NCBI GenBank assembly: GCA_023396225.1
Contig: JAEWWT010000014.1
Span: 212,601 to 276,600, forward strand
From: Bacillota bacterium
Lineage (GTDB): Bacteria; Bacillota; Clostridia; Oscillospirales; Ruminococcaceae
Length of the DNA: 64,000 nucleotides
Direction of reading: 5' to 3'
Part shown: positions 8,586-16,690 of the stretch, in pieces
Layout of the letters: the number at the start of each line of letters is the position of its first letter
Numbering within the stretch: position 1 is the first letter of the stretch
Made by a program: the position numbers and the translations under genes
Notes under the pieces: model-generated
What the model was told of the DNA's origin: nothing
The model's database searches: none
What the model saw: only the letters and a program-made list of their open reading frames with translations

Positions 8586-9698
8586 TTAATAATTCTTTGT
8601 ACTTTTTTTCTGATATATGAATCCGCCTGCAATCACAAGAATAACAAACAGAACAGCACTTACCATCGTTACCTTAACCAAAGGCATTTCTCTTCCGCAA
8701 GTAGTAAGTTCGAAGATAGCATTCTGGACAATATACGGAGGGAGATATTCTGTAAATCCATCTATGGTTATATCCATTGCAAATGACCCGCTCAGGAAAA
8801 GTATTATCCACATAACAGGAAGAATTATCAGCATAGGGTTCTTTTTACTGCATATACCAATTAAAACCCCGATTGTATTTGCCGTTATGGTTATTACAAA
8901 TATACAAGTAACAAGAATAAGATTTTGTGAAAGAGTTGCAGCATAATGAGCGCCGAATACAACAACACTGACAATCATAATTACAAGTGTCTGCAAAAAT
9001 GACTGAGGAAGCTGACCAATAACACCGGCAATGAATATCTGGAAAGGTTTTTTTGGAGTAAGGAAAAGTCTTCTCATTGTATTATTTTCTTTTTCAGAAA
9101 CAAAGCAATCTGTACCTATCATTATGCTTACCATAAAAATTGTCATGACAAGGATACTTACCGCATAATAATCCATCATTGTTCTTGTAGAACCAAAGTC
9201 CTTATCCAAAACTCCGCCATCAGCAGAATCTGCTGCATTCATCATCAGCATCGGTGAAACAGACATTACTGAATATACTGCATTGTAGTTTTCTATAAAT
9301 CCTGTAACAATTGATTTAACAGCCCTGTTGGAAACATCATTATTTCCTGCATATATCTTAAATTCAGCAGGATTGCCCGTTACAGACACTACTGCGCTTA
9401 GTTCTTTTTTATCAAGCAGATTTAAAGATGTGTTTATGTCTGTTGTAAAAGTAGATTGCGCAAGTCCATCATCGCTTATTGTATCAACAAAATCAGTTAA
9501 AGCACTCTCAAGAGTTTCGTCATCAGTTGATATGTACCAGCAGACATTTATATCTCCTATTGCATCTTCTGAATTTTCTACATACTCAAGAAAATTCCCT
9601 AACAGAAAGATCAGTACAAGCGGAAACAAAAAGCTGAAAAAAACACTTGCCTTATCTCTGAAAAACAGCTTCAATTTATTATTTATAATACTAATCAT
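8586..9698 (-). CDS. ABC-2 type exporter permease
   Basis: 370 residues, same architecture as the following permease: N-terminal helix near FFSFLFPLVLIFLLGNFL, an external domain of about 150 residues, then a five- to six-helix C-terminal membrane domain. The ENNTMRRLFLTPKKPFQIFIAG stretch is the ABC2 family signature region. The start is ambiguous: TTG at 9704 is in frame, but ATG 9698 is preferred. The only good ribosome-binding site, AAAGGAG, lies 26 nt upstream with a hairpin between. It forms the membrane part of the exporter with the next gene. Confidence 0.87.
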   Translation of the reverse strand: MISIINNKLKLFFRDKASVFFSFLFPLVLIFLLGNFLEYVENSEDAIGDINVCWYISTDDETLESALTDFVDTISDDGLAQSTFTTDINTSLNLLDKKELSAVVSVTGNPAEFKIYAGNNDVSNRAVKSIVTGFIENYNAVYSVMSVSPMLMMNAADSADGGVLDKDFGSTRTMMDYYAVSILVMTIFMVSIMIGTDCFVSEKENNTMRRLFLTPKKPFQIFIAGVIGQLPQSFLQTLVIMIVSVVVFGAHYAATLSQNLILVTCIFVITITANTIGVLIGICSKKNPMLIILPVMWIILFLSGSFAMDITIDGFTEYLPPYIVQNAIFELTTCGREMPLVKVTMVSAVLFVILVIAGGFIYQKKSTKNY

Positions 9699-9731
9699 AA
9701 TCAATCATGCTTCTTAATGAAGCACTCCTTT
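9699..9731 (-). promoter_or_regulatory. Distant ribosome-binding site with intervening hairpin, ABC permease gene
   Basis: GGAG (9728-9725 on the minus strand) is followed directly by a TGCTTC-ATTAA-GAAGCA hairpin (9724-9708) and then nine bases to the ATG. Linear spacing is 26 nt; folded spacing is 9 nt. Confidence 0.5.
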
Positions 9732-9765
9732 CAATAAAGTCAACAAAGATAATTTTTAATTGTGG

Positions 9766-10716
9766 TTATTTCCTTAGTTCATGTCCAGTAAGTGTCAGGA
9801 ATATAGTTTCAAGATTAGGAATGTCAGAATTTATGCTGACAGCCTTCAGACCGCTTTGCTTCATATTTTCAAGGATAATTGGAAGAGGTTCTGAATCGTA
9901 CTTCACATCAAATCTGATTGTGTCGTTATCAATAGATACAGCAGTAACTCCAGGAAGTTTTGACATCTTTGAAATAAAATCATCCTTTTTAAAGTCAGAC
10001 TTGATTCTTGATTCTATCTTGTAAGATTTGATATCTGTAACAAGTGAAACAAGTTCCTGCTCTGTGCCGCTTGCAATAAGCTTTCCGTGATCAATGATTG
10101 CTATTCTGTCGCAGATTTCTTCTACCTCTTTCATGTAGTGGGATGTATAGGCAATTGTTGCACCGTTATCACGAAGAATTTTAATTGTGTTCATAATATG
10201 ATCCCTTGACTGTGCATCAACTCCGACAGTAGGTTCATCCATTACAATAAACTTTGGTGAATGTGCAATGCCACAAGCTATATTAAGTCTTCTCTGCATA
10301 CCGCCAGACATCTGCTTTGGCTTTAACTTTGCCTTATCACTAAGTCCTACAAATTCAAGAGCTTTTAATGCGGCTGATTTGAGTTTCTGTCCTGACAAAC
10401 CATATAATGAAGCAAAGAAACATACATTTTCATAGGCGTTAAGATGATTATAAAGTGCAATTTCCTGAGGAACCATTCCAATGTTTTTCTTGACTTTCAT
10501 TCGATCCTTATTAATATCAAGGCCGTCAATGCTAACACTACCCTTATCAAAATCAAGAAGTGTTGTGATAATACTTAATGTTGTAGACTTTCCTGCTCCG
10601 TTAGGACCCAGCAAACCAAATATTTCTCCCTCATTTACTGAAAAGCTAAGATTATCTACGGCACAGAATTCACCATAGTTTTTAGTTAAATTTTTTACAG
10701 ATACAAACTCTGACAT
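9766..10716 (-). CDS. ABC exporter ATP-binding protein (DrrA-like)
   Basis: 316-residue ATPase of the DrrA/CcmA type. Walker A is GPNGAGKST (about residues 37-45), the signature is MSGGMQRRLNIA and Walker B is FIVMDEPTVGVD, followed by the switch His in AYTSHYMKEVEEIC. The last 90 residues form the accessory domain usual in drug and bacteriocin exporters. It is the first gene of the minus-strand operon ATPase-permease-permease-kinase-regulator. CGGGAGG precedes the ATG. It couples ATP hydrolysis to transport through the two permeases. Confidence 0.93.
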   Translation of the reverse strand: MSEFVSVKNLTKNYGEFCAVDNLSFSVNEGEIFGLLGPNGAGKSTTLSIITTLLDFDKGSVSIDGLDINKDRMKVKKNIGMVPQEIALYNHLNAYENVCFFASLYGLSGQKLKSAALKALEFVGLSDKAKLKPKQMSGGMQRRLNIACGIAHSPKFIVMDEPTVGVDAQSRDHIMNTIKILRDNGATIAYTSHYMKEVEEICDRIAIIDHGKLIASGTEQELVSLVTDIKSYKIESRIKSDFKKDDFISKMSKLPGVTAVSIDNDTIRFDVKYDSEPLPIILENMKQSGLKAVSINSDIPNLETIFLTLTGHELRK

Positions 10717-10750
10717 TATTTTTTCCTCCCGTTTGTTATTTACTGTACAT

Positions 10751-10756
10751 ATTATA
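10751..10756 (-). promoter_or_regulatory. Probable -10 box of the ABC exporter operon
   Basis: TATAAT on the minus strand lies 35 nt upstream of the ATPase start. The -35 region (TTCTCG at 17-bp spacing) is poor, which fits an activator-dependent promoter. No regulator site is proven. Confidence 0.4.
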
Positions 10757-10848
10757 TCACGAATAATATAGTACGAGAAGTGACTATTTACTTATTCATG
10801 GCATTACATTTGTCATGTTTTTATCATGAAGAAAATTCAAATTTTCTC

Positions 10849-10877
10849 TTGACAAATTAAAATCATCGTGATATACT
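10849..10877 (+). promoter_or_regulatory. Promoter of the leuA T-box leader
   Basis: TTGACA (10849-10854) and TATACT (10872-10877) are separated by 17 bases, placing the RNA start near 10884. Confidence 0.88.
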
Positions 10878-10883
10878 ACAGAC

Positions 10884-11165
10884 ATATTAGAAATGCGCTG
10901 ATAGGAATAAAAGCTTAATCAGGATTTCAGAGAGCCGTTGTTTGGTGTGAAACGGTAATCCCAATAAGTCATAACTCGTCCTTGAGCAGTCTGTTGAAAG
11001 CAAAATATGCAAGTAGATCAGATCGGGTTCTCCCGTTACAGAGATACGCATTAGATATCAAATTGATTGAGATGCGGTGAGGTGCGGATATTTTATATCC
11101 GAACAAGAGTGGTATCGTGGAAGTTTTAAGCTTTCATCTCTTTATTGAGATGAAAGCTTTTTTAT
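10884..11165 (+). ncRNA. T-box riboswitch (tRNA-Leu sensing) controlling leuA
   Basis: About 280 nt of structured leader upstream of 2-isopropylmalate synthase. The conserved T-box sequence AGAGTGGTATCGTGG is at 11106-11120, with the TGGT bulge that pairs with the tRNA acceptor end. The stem I region carries the AGAGAG and GGTGTGAAAC-type motifs, and CTC at 10975-10977 is the likely specifier codon (leucine). The terminator stem is AAGCTTTCATCTC / GAGATGAAAGCTT (11128-11140 with 11147-11159), followed by a T-run. Uncharged tRNA-Leu should stabilise the antiterminator and turn leuA on. The specifier is inferred from position. Confidence 0.9.
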
Positions 11166-11167
11166 TT
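11128..11167 (+). terminator. T-box attenuator terminator
   Basis: A 13-bp perfect stem with a six-base loop is followed by a T-rich tail. It is mutually exclusive with the T-box antiterminator. Confidence 0.9.
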
Positions 11168-11214
11168 TTCTAAGGTCCAGCCTGCGCCGCAAACACGAAA
11201 GGAAATGATTTACT

Positions 11215-12876
11215 ATGAAAAACTGCAGTAAGTATACCAGAGGATATTTTATGCCACCGGTACAGTCTTTGAAGTGGACGCAGAAAGAGTATATTGATAA
11301 GGCACCAATCTGGTGTTCTGTCGATCTGCGTGACGGCAACCAGGCACTTATTATTCCTATGTCACTTGAAGAAAAGCTGACATTCTTTTCTTACCTTGTA
11401 AAGATAGGTTTCAAGGAAATTGAAATAGGCTTTCCTGCTGCTTCAGAAACAGAATTTGAATTCTGCAGGGCGCTTATTGAAAAGAATTTGATACCTGATG
11501 ATGTTACCATTCAGGTTTTAACCCAGTCAAGAGAGCATATTATTGAAAAGACTTTTGAAGCATTAAGGGGAGCAAAAAATGCTGTTGTTCATTTGTACAA
11601 TTCAACTTCTGTAGCACAGCGTAATCAGGTATTCAAAAAATCAAAGGAAGAAATCATTGAAATAGCTAAGTTTGGTGCTAACCTGTGCAATGAATACAAG
11701 GCAAAGACAGACGGCAATTTCAGATTTGAATACTCACCGGAAAGCTTTACCGGAACTGAAATTGATTTTGCTCTTGAAATCTGCAATGCGGTTATTGATA
11801 TATGGAAGCCAACAGCAGACAACAAAGTTATTATCAATCTGCCAGCTACTGTTTCAGAAAGTATGCCACATGTTTATGCTTCTCAGATTGAATACATGTG
11901 TGACAATCTTAATTGTCGTGAAAATCTGATTGTTTCACTTCATCCTCATAATGATCGTGGCTGTGCTATTGCAGATTCCGAGCTTGGAATTCTTGCAGGG
12001 GCAGACAGAGTTGAGGGAACTTTATTCGGCAACGGAGAAAGAACAGGAAATGTTGACATTGTAACACTTGCTTTGAATATGTACTCTCATGGCGTTGATC
12101 CAGAACTTGATTTTTCAAACATTACCGAGGTTACGGAAATGTACGAGAAAATGACCAGAATGCACGTCTATGACAGACAGCCATACAGCGGTTCACTGGT
12201 ATTTGCAGCATTCTCCGGTTCACATCAGGATGCTATTGCAAAGGGTATGAAGTGGCGTGAAGAACAAAATCCTCAGTTCTGGAATGTTCCTTATCTTGCT
12301 ATCGACCCTAAGGATATCGGCAGAGAATATGACGGAGATGTTATTAGAATCAACAGCCAGTCCGGTAAGGGCGGAATCGGTTACCTGCTCGAACAGAAAT
12401 TCGGAATAAACATGCCGCCTAAGATGAGAGAAAGCTTCGGGTATGAAGTCAAGAGCATTTCCGATCATTCTCATAAGGAGCTTATGCCTGACGAAATTTA
12501 TGCAATATTTAAAAATAATTATGTCAACAACACAAGCAAATTTAGTGTTGCAGAGGCTCACTTCTCACAGATTGATGGCATAACTGCTGTCGTTGATGTA
12601 AAACACAATGGAACTCATATCACAAGAAAAGCAGTCGGAAACGGACGTCTTGACGCTGTTTCAAACGCTGTCAAGGATGCTCTTGGCATAGAATATTCAA
12701 TTATCACTTACACTGAGCATGCTCTTGAAGTTGGATCAACGTCAAAGGCTGTTGCTTATGTTGGTATTGATACAATTGACGGTGTATTCTGGGGTGCAGG
12801 TATCAAACCTGACATCATCGATGCTTCAATCAGTGCTCTTATTTCCGCTATCAACAACAGTAACGTTATAAAATAA
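11215..12876 (+). CDS. leuA: 2-isopropylmalate synthase
   Basis: 553 residues, the longer LeuA form (about 550-600 aa). It condenses 2-oxoisovalerate and acetyl-CoA in the first committed step of leucine synthesis. The catalytic barrel shows WCSVDLRDGNQAL near the N-terminus, the metal-binding HPH of SLHPHNDRGC and GTLFGNGERTGN. The last 120 residues are the LeuA allosteric domain that binds leucine. An AAAGGA site precedes ATG 11215; an in-frame ATG 12 codons later (MPPVQ) is an alternative. The leucine T-box immediately upstream supports the assignment. No other leu genes are adjacent. Confidence 0.96.
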   Translation: MKNCSKYTRGYFMPPVQSLKWTQKEYIDKAPIWCSVDLRDGNQALIIPMSLEEKLTFFSYLVKIGFKEIEIGFPAASETEFEFCRALIEKNLIPDDVTIQVLTQSREHIIEKTFEALRGAKNAVVHLYNSTSVAQRNQVFKKSKEEIIEIAKFGANLCNEYKAKTDGNFRFEYSPESFTGTEIDFALEICNAVIDIWKPTADNKVIINLPATVSESMPHVYASQIEYMCDNLNCRENLIVSLHPHNDRGCAIADSELGILAGADRVEGTLFGNGERTGNVDIVTLALNMYSHGVDPELDFSNITEVTEMYEKMTRMHVYDRQPYSGSLVFAAFSGSHQDAIAKGMKWREEQNPQFWNVPYLAIDPKDIGREYDGDVIRINSQSGKGGIGYLLEQKFGINMPPKMRESFGYEVKSISDHSHKELMPDEIYAIFKNNYVNNTSKFSVAEAHFSQIDGITAVVDVKHNGTHITRKAVGNGRLDAVSNAVKDALGIEYSIITYTEHALEVGSTSKAVAYVGIDTIDGVFWGAGIKPDIIDASISALISAINNSNVIK

Positions 12877-12880
12877 AAAG

Positions 12881-12908
12881 TTTGGGGCATCTGTTAAGGT
12901 GCCCCAAA
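12881..12908 (+). terminator. Hairpin after leuA, weak terminator
   Basis: TTTGGGGCA pairs with TGCCCCAAA (9 bp), but no T-run follows, so termination would be inefficient or Rho-assisted. Confidence 0.45.
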
Positions 12909-12981
12909 ACTCATAATAATGTTATTGTAATAATACCGTAAATATGCTATGATATGAATATATATGAAAGGGGCTGATAAG

Positions 12982-14070
12982 ATGAATAAACCAATAGGAC
13001 TGTATATTCATATACCTTTCTGCAGGCATAAATGTCCATACTGTGACTTTTATTCAGTTACAGCCTCTGCTTTGATTGATGAATATATTAATGCTGTAAT
13101 AAGAAATATTAGCAGCATATCCGATTACTATTCCTTTGATTCTGTTTATTTTGGCGGAGGTACTCCATCTTTGCTTACTCCCCTGCAGGTCAGAAATATT
13201 GTCAGCAAAATCAATGTTACTGATTATGCAGAAATATCCATGGAGTGCAATCCTGAATCATCTGATTTCAACAAGCTTTCTGCATTCAGAAAGGCAGGAA
13301 TAAACCGTATTTCATTTGGAGTACAATCCCTGTCTGATAAAGAACTAAAGCATCTTGGCAGAATACATAATGCCGAAACTGCGGAAAGAGCAATTTACTC
13401 TGCCTATGATGCAGGGTTTGATAATATTTCAGCAGATCTTATGCTTGGCATCTGCAGTCAGACGCTGTCATCAGCAAAAGAAACTGTCAATATCTTGACT
13501 TCTTTCCCTCTGACCCATGTATCTGCATATATGCTCAAAATTGAAAAAGACACTCCTTATTACAATAATACTGTTATTCTGCAGGACATTCCTGATGAAG
13601 ACACTACTGCTGATATTTATCTTAATACTATTTCAATGCTAAAAGAAAAAGGTTTTGAGCAATATGAGATATCCAATTTCTCAAAATCCGGCTATGAATG
13701 CCGCCATAACCTGAAATACTGGCTTTGTGAAGATTATTACGGAATTGGACCGGCAGCTCATTCCTGTATCAATAATAAAAGATTTTACGTTGAAAAAGAT
13801 ATACACCAGTTCATTTCGTCACAAACTCAGGAAACTGTCATTTCGGATGAAAATGCATGTGGATTTTTTGAACAGGCTATGTTAAAGTTAAGGCTCAAAG
13901 ATGGAATAAGTATGCTTGATTACCCAGAACACAGTGAACGGATTCTGAATAATGCACAGCCTCTTATTCGTGCTGGGCTTGTCAAACATAAGGGTAATAA
14001 CATTCTTATTACTGAAAAAGGTTTTCTTGTTTCAAACGAAATAATATGCAGACTTCTTGATGAAGATTAA
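12982..14070 (+). CDS. hemW: Radical SAM protein HemW (coproporphyrinogen III oxidase-like)
   Basis: 362 residues from the preferred start. The radical-SAM cluster motif is C-x3-C-x2-C (CRHKCPYCDFYS) near residue 17, followed by FGGGTPSLL, the ECNPES strand and GVQSLSDKELKHLGR. These features match HemW, the heme-handling relative of HemN, rather than the true oxidase. The C-terminal HemN domain with YEISNFSKSGYECRHNLKYW is present. An ATG six codons earlier (12964) is in frame but lacks a ribosome-binding site, while AAAGGGG lies eight bases before ATG 12982. It is isolated between leuA and a convergent gene. Confidence 0.9.
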   Translation: MNKPIGLYIHIPFCRHKCPYCDFYSVTASALIDEYINAVIRNISSISDYYSFDSVYFGGGTPSLLTPLQVRNIVSKINVTDYAEISMECNPESSDFNKLSAFRKAGINRISFGVQSLSDKELKHLGRIHNAETAERAIYSAYDAGFDNISADLMLGICSQTLSSAKETVNILTSFPLTHVSAYMLKIEKDTPYYNNTVILQDIPDEDTTADIYLNTISMLKEKGFEQYEISNFSKSGYECRHNLKYWLCEDYYGIGPAAHSCINNKRFYVEKDIHQFISSQTQETVISDENACGFFEQAMLKLRLKDGISMLDYPEHSERILNNAQPLIRAGLVKHKGNNILITEKGFLVSNEIICRLLDED

Positions 14071-14114
14071 AGGGTAGGCATGCTTCCTATGAAAGCATGA
14101 TAATAAAAATGAAA

Positions 14115-14996
14115 CTATTCTATTTTAATAATAACAAGTTCAGGACGGTTAAAAAATCTCGGAACAGGGTTATTTTCACGGGATAATCCTCTGCTTACTA
14201 TCATGGTTGTATTTTCATACTTGTACAATCCACCTGCATACTTTGGAAACAATCCCTGATTAGGTGCATATACACCGTCAATTATACCAGGTAATCTCCA
14301 TTGTCCTCCATGCACGTGTCCTGAAAGTACCAGATCAAAATTAAAATCAGTATATGTAGTAAAAAGTTCAGGTCTGTGTGCAAGTAAAAGTGAAAATATT
14401 TCATTGTCACTTACATCTTTTAAATTTTTGAGTTGCTGATAAATCGTAACTTCATTGTTATATTTGCTTATCTCTGGATCATCAATGCCACACATAATAA
14501 TATCTTGTCCGTTTATTTCAATGGTTTTGCTTGTCCCTTCAAGGACAGTAATCCCGAACGAACGGATTTTTTCTTTCATTTCGTCAGCTTTGCCGCTCCA
14601 TAACTCATGATTTCCACATACATAGTAACAAGGGTATTTTTTACTTATCTTTTCCAAAAAGATATCAGCATTATTCTGTGGAAGCCTGTCATCATAGATA
14701 TCGCCAGTCATCACCACTATATCCGGATCATTGTTATCAATAGCATTTATGAGTGTCTGCTGATTTTTCCCGTACCAACAAGAATGAAGATCAGATACCT
14801 GTGCAATTTTAATTTCTGCATTGACTTTATCTGAATCTATTTTATATGTATTTACTTGCAGCCTAAAATCGGACATTATCAAGAATAATAATATCAAAAC
14901 AATGACAATTATTCTTTCAATTACCTTGCGTTTGAAAGATTTTACTTTTTTAATCTTATCGCTTTTCTTTTTCTCTTTAGTTGTTGTAATAATTAT
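14115..14996 (-). CDS. Membrane-anchored metallophosphoesterase with a non-AUG start
   Basis: About 293 residues. Calcineurin-like phosphoesterase motifs are clear: QVSDLHSCWYG, MTGDIYDDR, YVCGNHELW, LLAHRPELF and LSGHVHGGQW, so it binds two metals and cleaves phosphoesters. An N-terminal Lys-rich stretch and one membrane helix (about IIVIVLILLFLIM) anchor it, as in the YkuE/YaeI group. The first TTG or ATG in frame falls inside that helix. A good AGGAAGG site (15004-15010) instead points to an ATA (14996) or ATT (14993) codon 7-10 nt downstream, so I place the start there. The exact start codon is uncertain. Confidence 0.8.
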   Translation of the reverse strand: MIITTTKEKKKSDKIKKVKSFKRKVIERIIVIVLILLFLIMSDFRLQVNTYKIDSDKVNAEIKIAQVSDLHSCWYGKNQQTLINAIDNNDPDIVVMTGDIYDDRLPQNNADIFLEKISKKYPCYYVCGNHELWSGKADEMKEKIRSFGITVLEGTSKTIEINGQDIIMCGIDDPEISKYNNEVTIYQQLKNLKDVSDNEIFSLLLAHRPELFTTYTDFNFDLVLSGHVHGGQWRLPGIIDGVYAPNQGLFPKYAGGLYKYENTTMIVSRGLSRENNPVPRFFNRPELVIIKIE

Positions 14997-15217
14997 ATGA
15001 ACACCTTCCTATATATTTTCATTTAAATAAAAGATAACATATTATACACACATTGTCAACAGATATGATCATTTCACCCTATGATATTGTCAAGACAACT
15101 TCAATTCACACTAAAGTTTGCACCCGATAAAGCAAAACTATTTAACCAGAAATTTACTTTACGTGATCTTGTAGCTAATACTTCATTAATATTACCACAA
15201 AATTTGTACTTGACAAA

Positions 15218-15246
15218 TTGACTTTATTATGCTCATGCTGTATAAT
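15218..15246 (+). promoter_or_regulatory. Promoter of the LytTR regulator gene
   Basis: TTGACT (15218-15223) and TATAAT (15241-15246) are separated by 17 bases, 30 nt before the start codon. A second TTGACA just upstream (15210-15215) is too far away to use this -10. Confidence 0.8.
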
Positions 15247-15276
15247 ACTATGAAAACCATACGAAAGGATTTTTAT

Positions 15277-16005
15277 ATGGAACCATTGTATGTTGCTGTC
15301 TGCGAGGATAACCTTGATGAACAAAATCAGCTCATTTCTATAATTAAAAACAGCAGTTTTACTACTAAAATAGAAGCTTTTTCAAGTGGCGAGGAATTAC
15401 TTGCGAAATATCAATCAGATAAATTTGACCTTATTTTAATGGATATTTTTATGAATGGTATTTCAGGAATTGAAACCATTACTGCAATTCGAAAATTTGA
15501 TCAAAATGTTTATGTTGCTTTTACTACTTCAAGTATTGACTACACGTTGGAAAGCTATAGGCTTGAAGCACTTAAATACATAGAAAAACCTGTCAGAGAA
15601 AAATCTGTCATTGAACTATTAAATATAGTTAAGCTTAATAAGGAAAATGTTCCTCGTTTTATGATTAAAATAAGCGGGAAAGAGGTCACGGTTTGTTTTA
15701 ATCATATTTTATATTTAGAACAAAAAGCACATAATCTTCTCATTTTTTTAAAAGGCGGTGATGAGTTACAAGCTACGGAAAAGCTTGAAAACATCGCAAA
15801 TCAGTTTGATGGAAAGAATTTTTTTCGCTGCCATAAAAGCTACATTGTAAACTTAGACTATGTAAAATATTTGGATGATGAGCTGAGAGTGTTTTCCATG
15901 AAAGAGGGGCAAAATGTTCATATTCGTCGAGGAAGTATGTCAAAAGCACGGAAAGCTCTTGGAGAATATCTTTTTAATAAAACAAGAAACATGGGCATTA
16001 AATAA
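15277..16005 (+). CDS. LytTR-family response regulator (AgrA/ComE type)
   Basis: 242 residues. The receiver domain carries CEDN, the phospho-acceptor in LILMDIFMNGISG, the Thr-Thr of FTTSS and the Lys of YIEKP. From about residue 135 it is a LytTR DNA-binding domain (ILYLEQKAHNLLIFL, FFRCHKSYIVNLDYV, RRGSMSKARKAL). An upstream in-frame ATG (15229) lies ahead of the -10 box, so ATG 15277 with AAAGGA is used. No histidine kinase or peptide precursor gene is adjacent, so this is an orphan here. Regulators of this type often control quorum or bacteriocin genes. Confidence 0.92.
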   Translation: MEPLYVAVCEDNLDEQNQLISIIKNSSFTTKIEAFSSGEELLAKYQSDKFDLILMDIFMNGISGIETITAIRKFDQNVYVAFTTSSIDYTLESYRLEALKYIEKPVREKSVIELLNIVKLNKENVPRFMIKISGKEVTVCFNHILYLEQKAHNLLIFLKGGDELQATEKLENIANQFDGKNFFRCHKSYIVNLDYVKYLDDELRVFSMKEGQNVHIRRGSMSKARKALGEYLFNKTRNMGIK

Positions 16006-16064
16006 ATTCCGACGTATATCGTTCTGATACACGCCGGAAAGATAAAATATCAATATATTAAGAT

Positions 16065-16610
16065 TTACTTGAAGTATCTGTTGAGAAGTCCCTTGAATGC
16101 ACAGCCGTGACGAGCTTCGTCTTTTGCCATTTCATGAACTGTATCATGGATAGCATCAAGTCCTAACTGCTTAGCCTTTGCAGCAAGCTGGAGTTTTCCG
16201 TCACAAGCGCCGTTTTCAGCCATCATTCTGAGTTCAAGATTCTTCTTTGTCGAAGGAGTTACAACATCACCGAGAAGTTCAGCAAACTTTGCAGCATGTT
16301 CAGCTTCTTCATAAGCAGCCTTTTCATAGTACATACCAACTTCAGGATAGCCCTCTCTGAAAGCTACTCTTGCCATTGCAAGGTACATGCCTACTTCAGT
16401 ACATTCACCCATAAAATTCTGATTAAGACCTTCAACTATTTCAGCGTCAACATCCTTAGCAACACCAACTATATGTTCGCAGGCCCAAGACATTTCTGAA
16501 TCCTTAACCTCGTTGAATTTACTTTTTGGAGCATTACACTGAGGACATTTTTCCGGAGCTTCATCTCCTTCATGAACATAACCACATATTGAACAAACCC
16601 ATTTAGCCAT
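16065..16610 (-). CDS. Rubrerythrin with N-terminal rubredoxin domain (reverse rubrerythrin)
   Basis: 181 residues. The rubredoxin domain comes first: CSIC at 6-9 and CPQC at 22-25 bind one iron. The ferritin-like four-helix domain follows, with di-iron ligand Glu/His residues in [26 protein letters not shown] and [11 protein letters not shown]. This order is the reverse of classical rubrerythrin and matches the clostridial peroxide- and oxygen-inducible protein. It reduces hydrogen peroxide or oxygen in the cytoplasm, protecting an anaerobe. It is monocistronic, with AAGGAG nine bases before the ATG and its own strong promoter. Confidence 0.95.
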   Translation of the reverse strand: MAKWVCSICGYVHEGDEAPEKCPQCNAPKSKFNEVKDSEMSWACEHIVGVAKDVDAEIVEGLNQNFMGECTEVGMYLAMARVAFREGYPEVGMYYEKAAYEEAEHAAKFAELLGDVVTPSTKKNLELRMMAENGACDGKLQLAAKAKQLGLDAIHDTVHEMAKDEARHGCAFKGLLNRYFK

Positions 16611-16643
16611 TGTTTTTCTCTCCTTAATTTTTAATGTAATTAA

Positions 16644-16672
16644 ACTATACCATATTAGTATAATTAAGTCAA
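16644..16672 (-). promoter_or_regulatory. Promoter of the rubrerythrin gene
   Basis: On the minus strand TTGACT (16672-16667) and TATAGT (16649-16644) are separated by 17 bases. The spacer and flanks are AT-rich, but a convincing PerR box is not visible. Confidence 0.8.
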
Positions 16673-16690
16673 TAGTTTTTAAAATTATTA

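Noticed and set aside
15210..15246. TTGACA at 15210 as -35 for the LytTR promoter
   Set aside because: The spacer to TATAAT is 25 bases; TTGACT at 15218 gives 17 bases.
16644..16672. PerR box at the rubrerythrin promoter
   Set aside because: AT-rich dyads exist but do not match the PerR consensus well enough.
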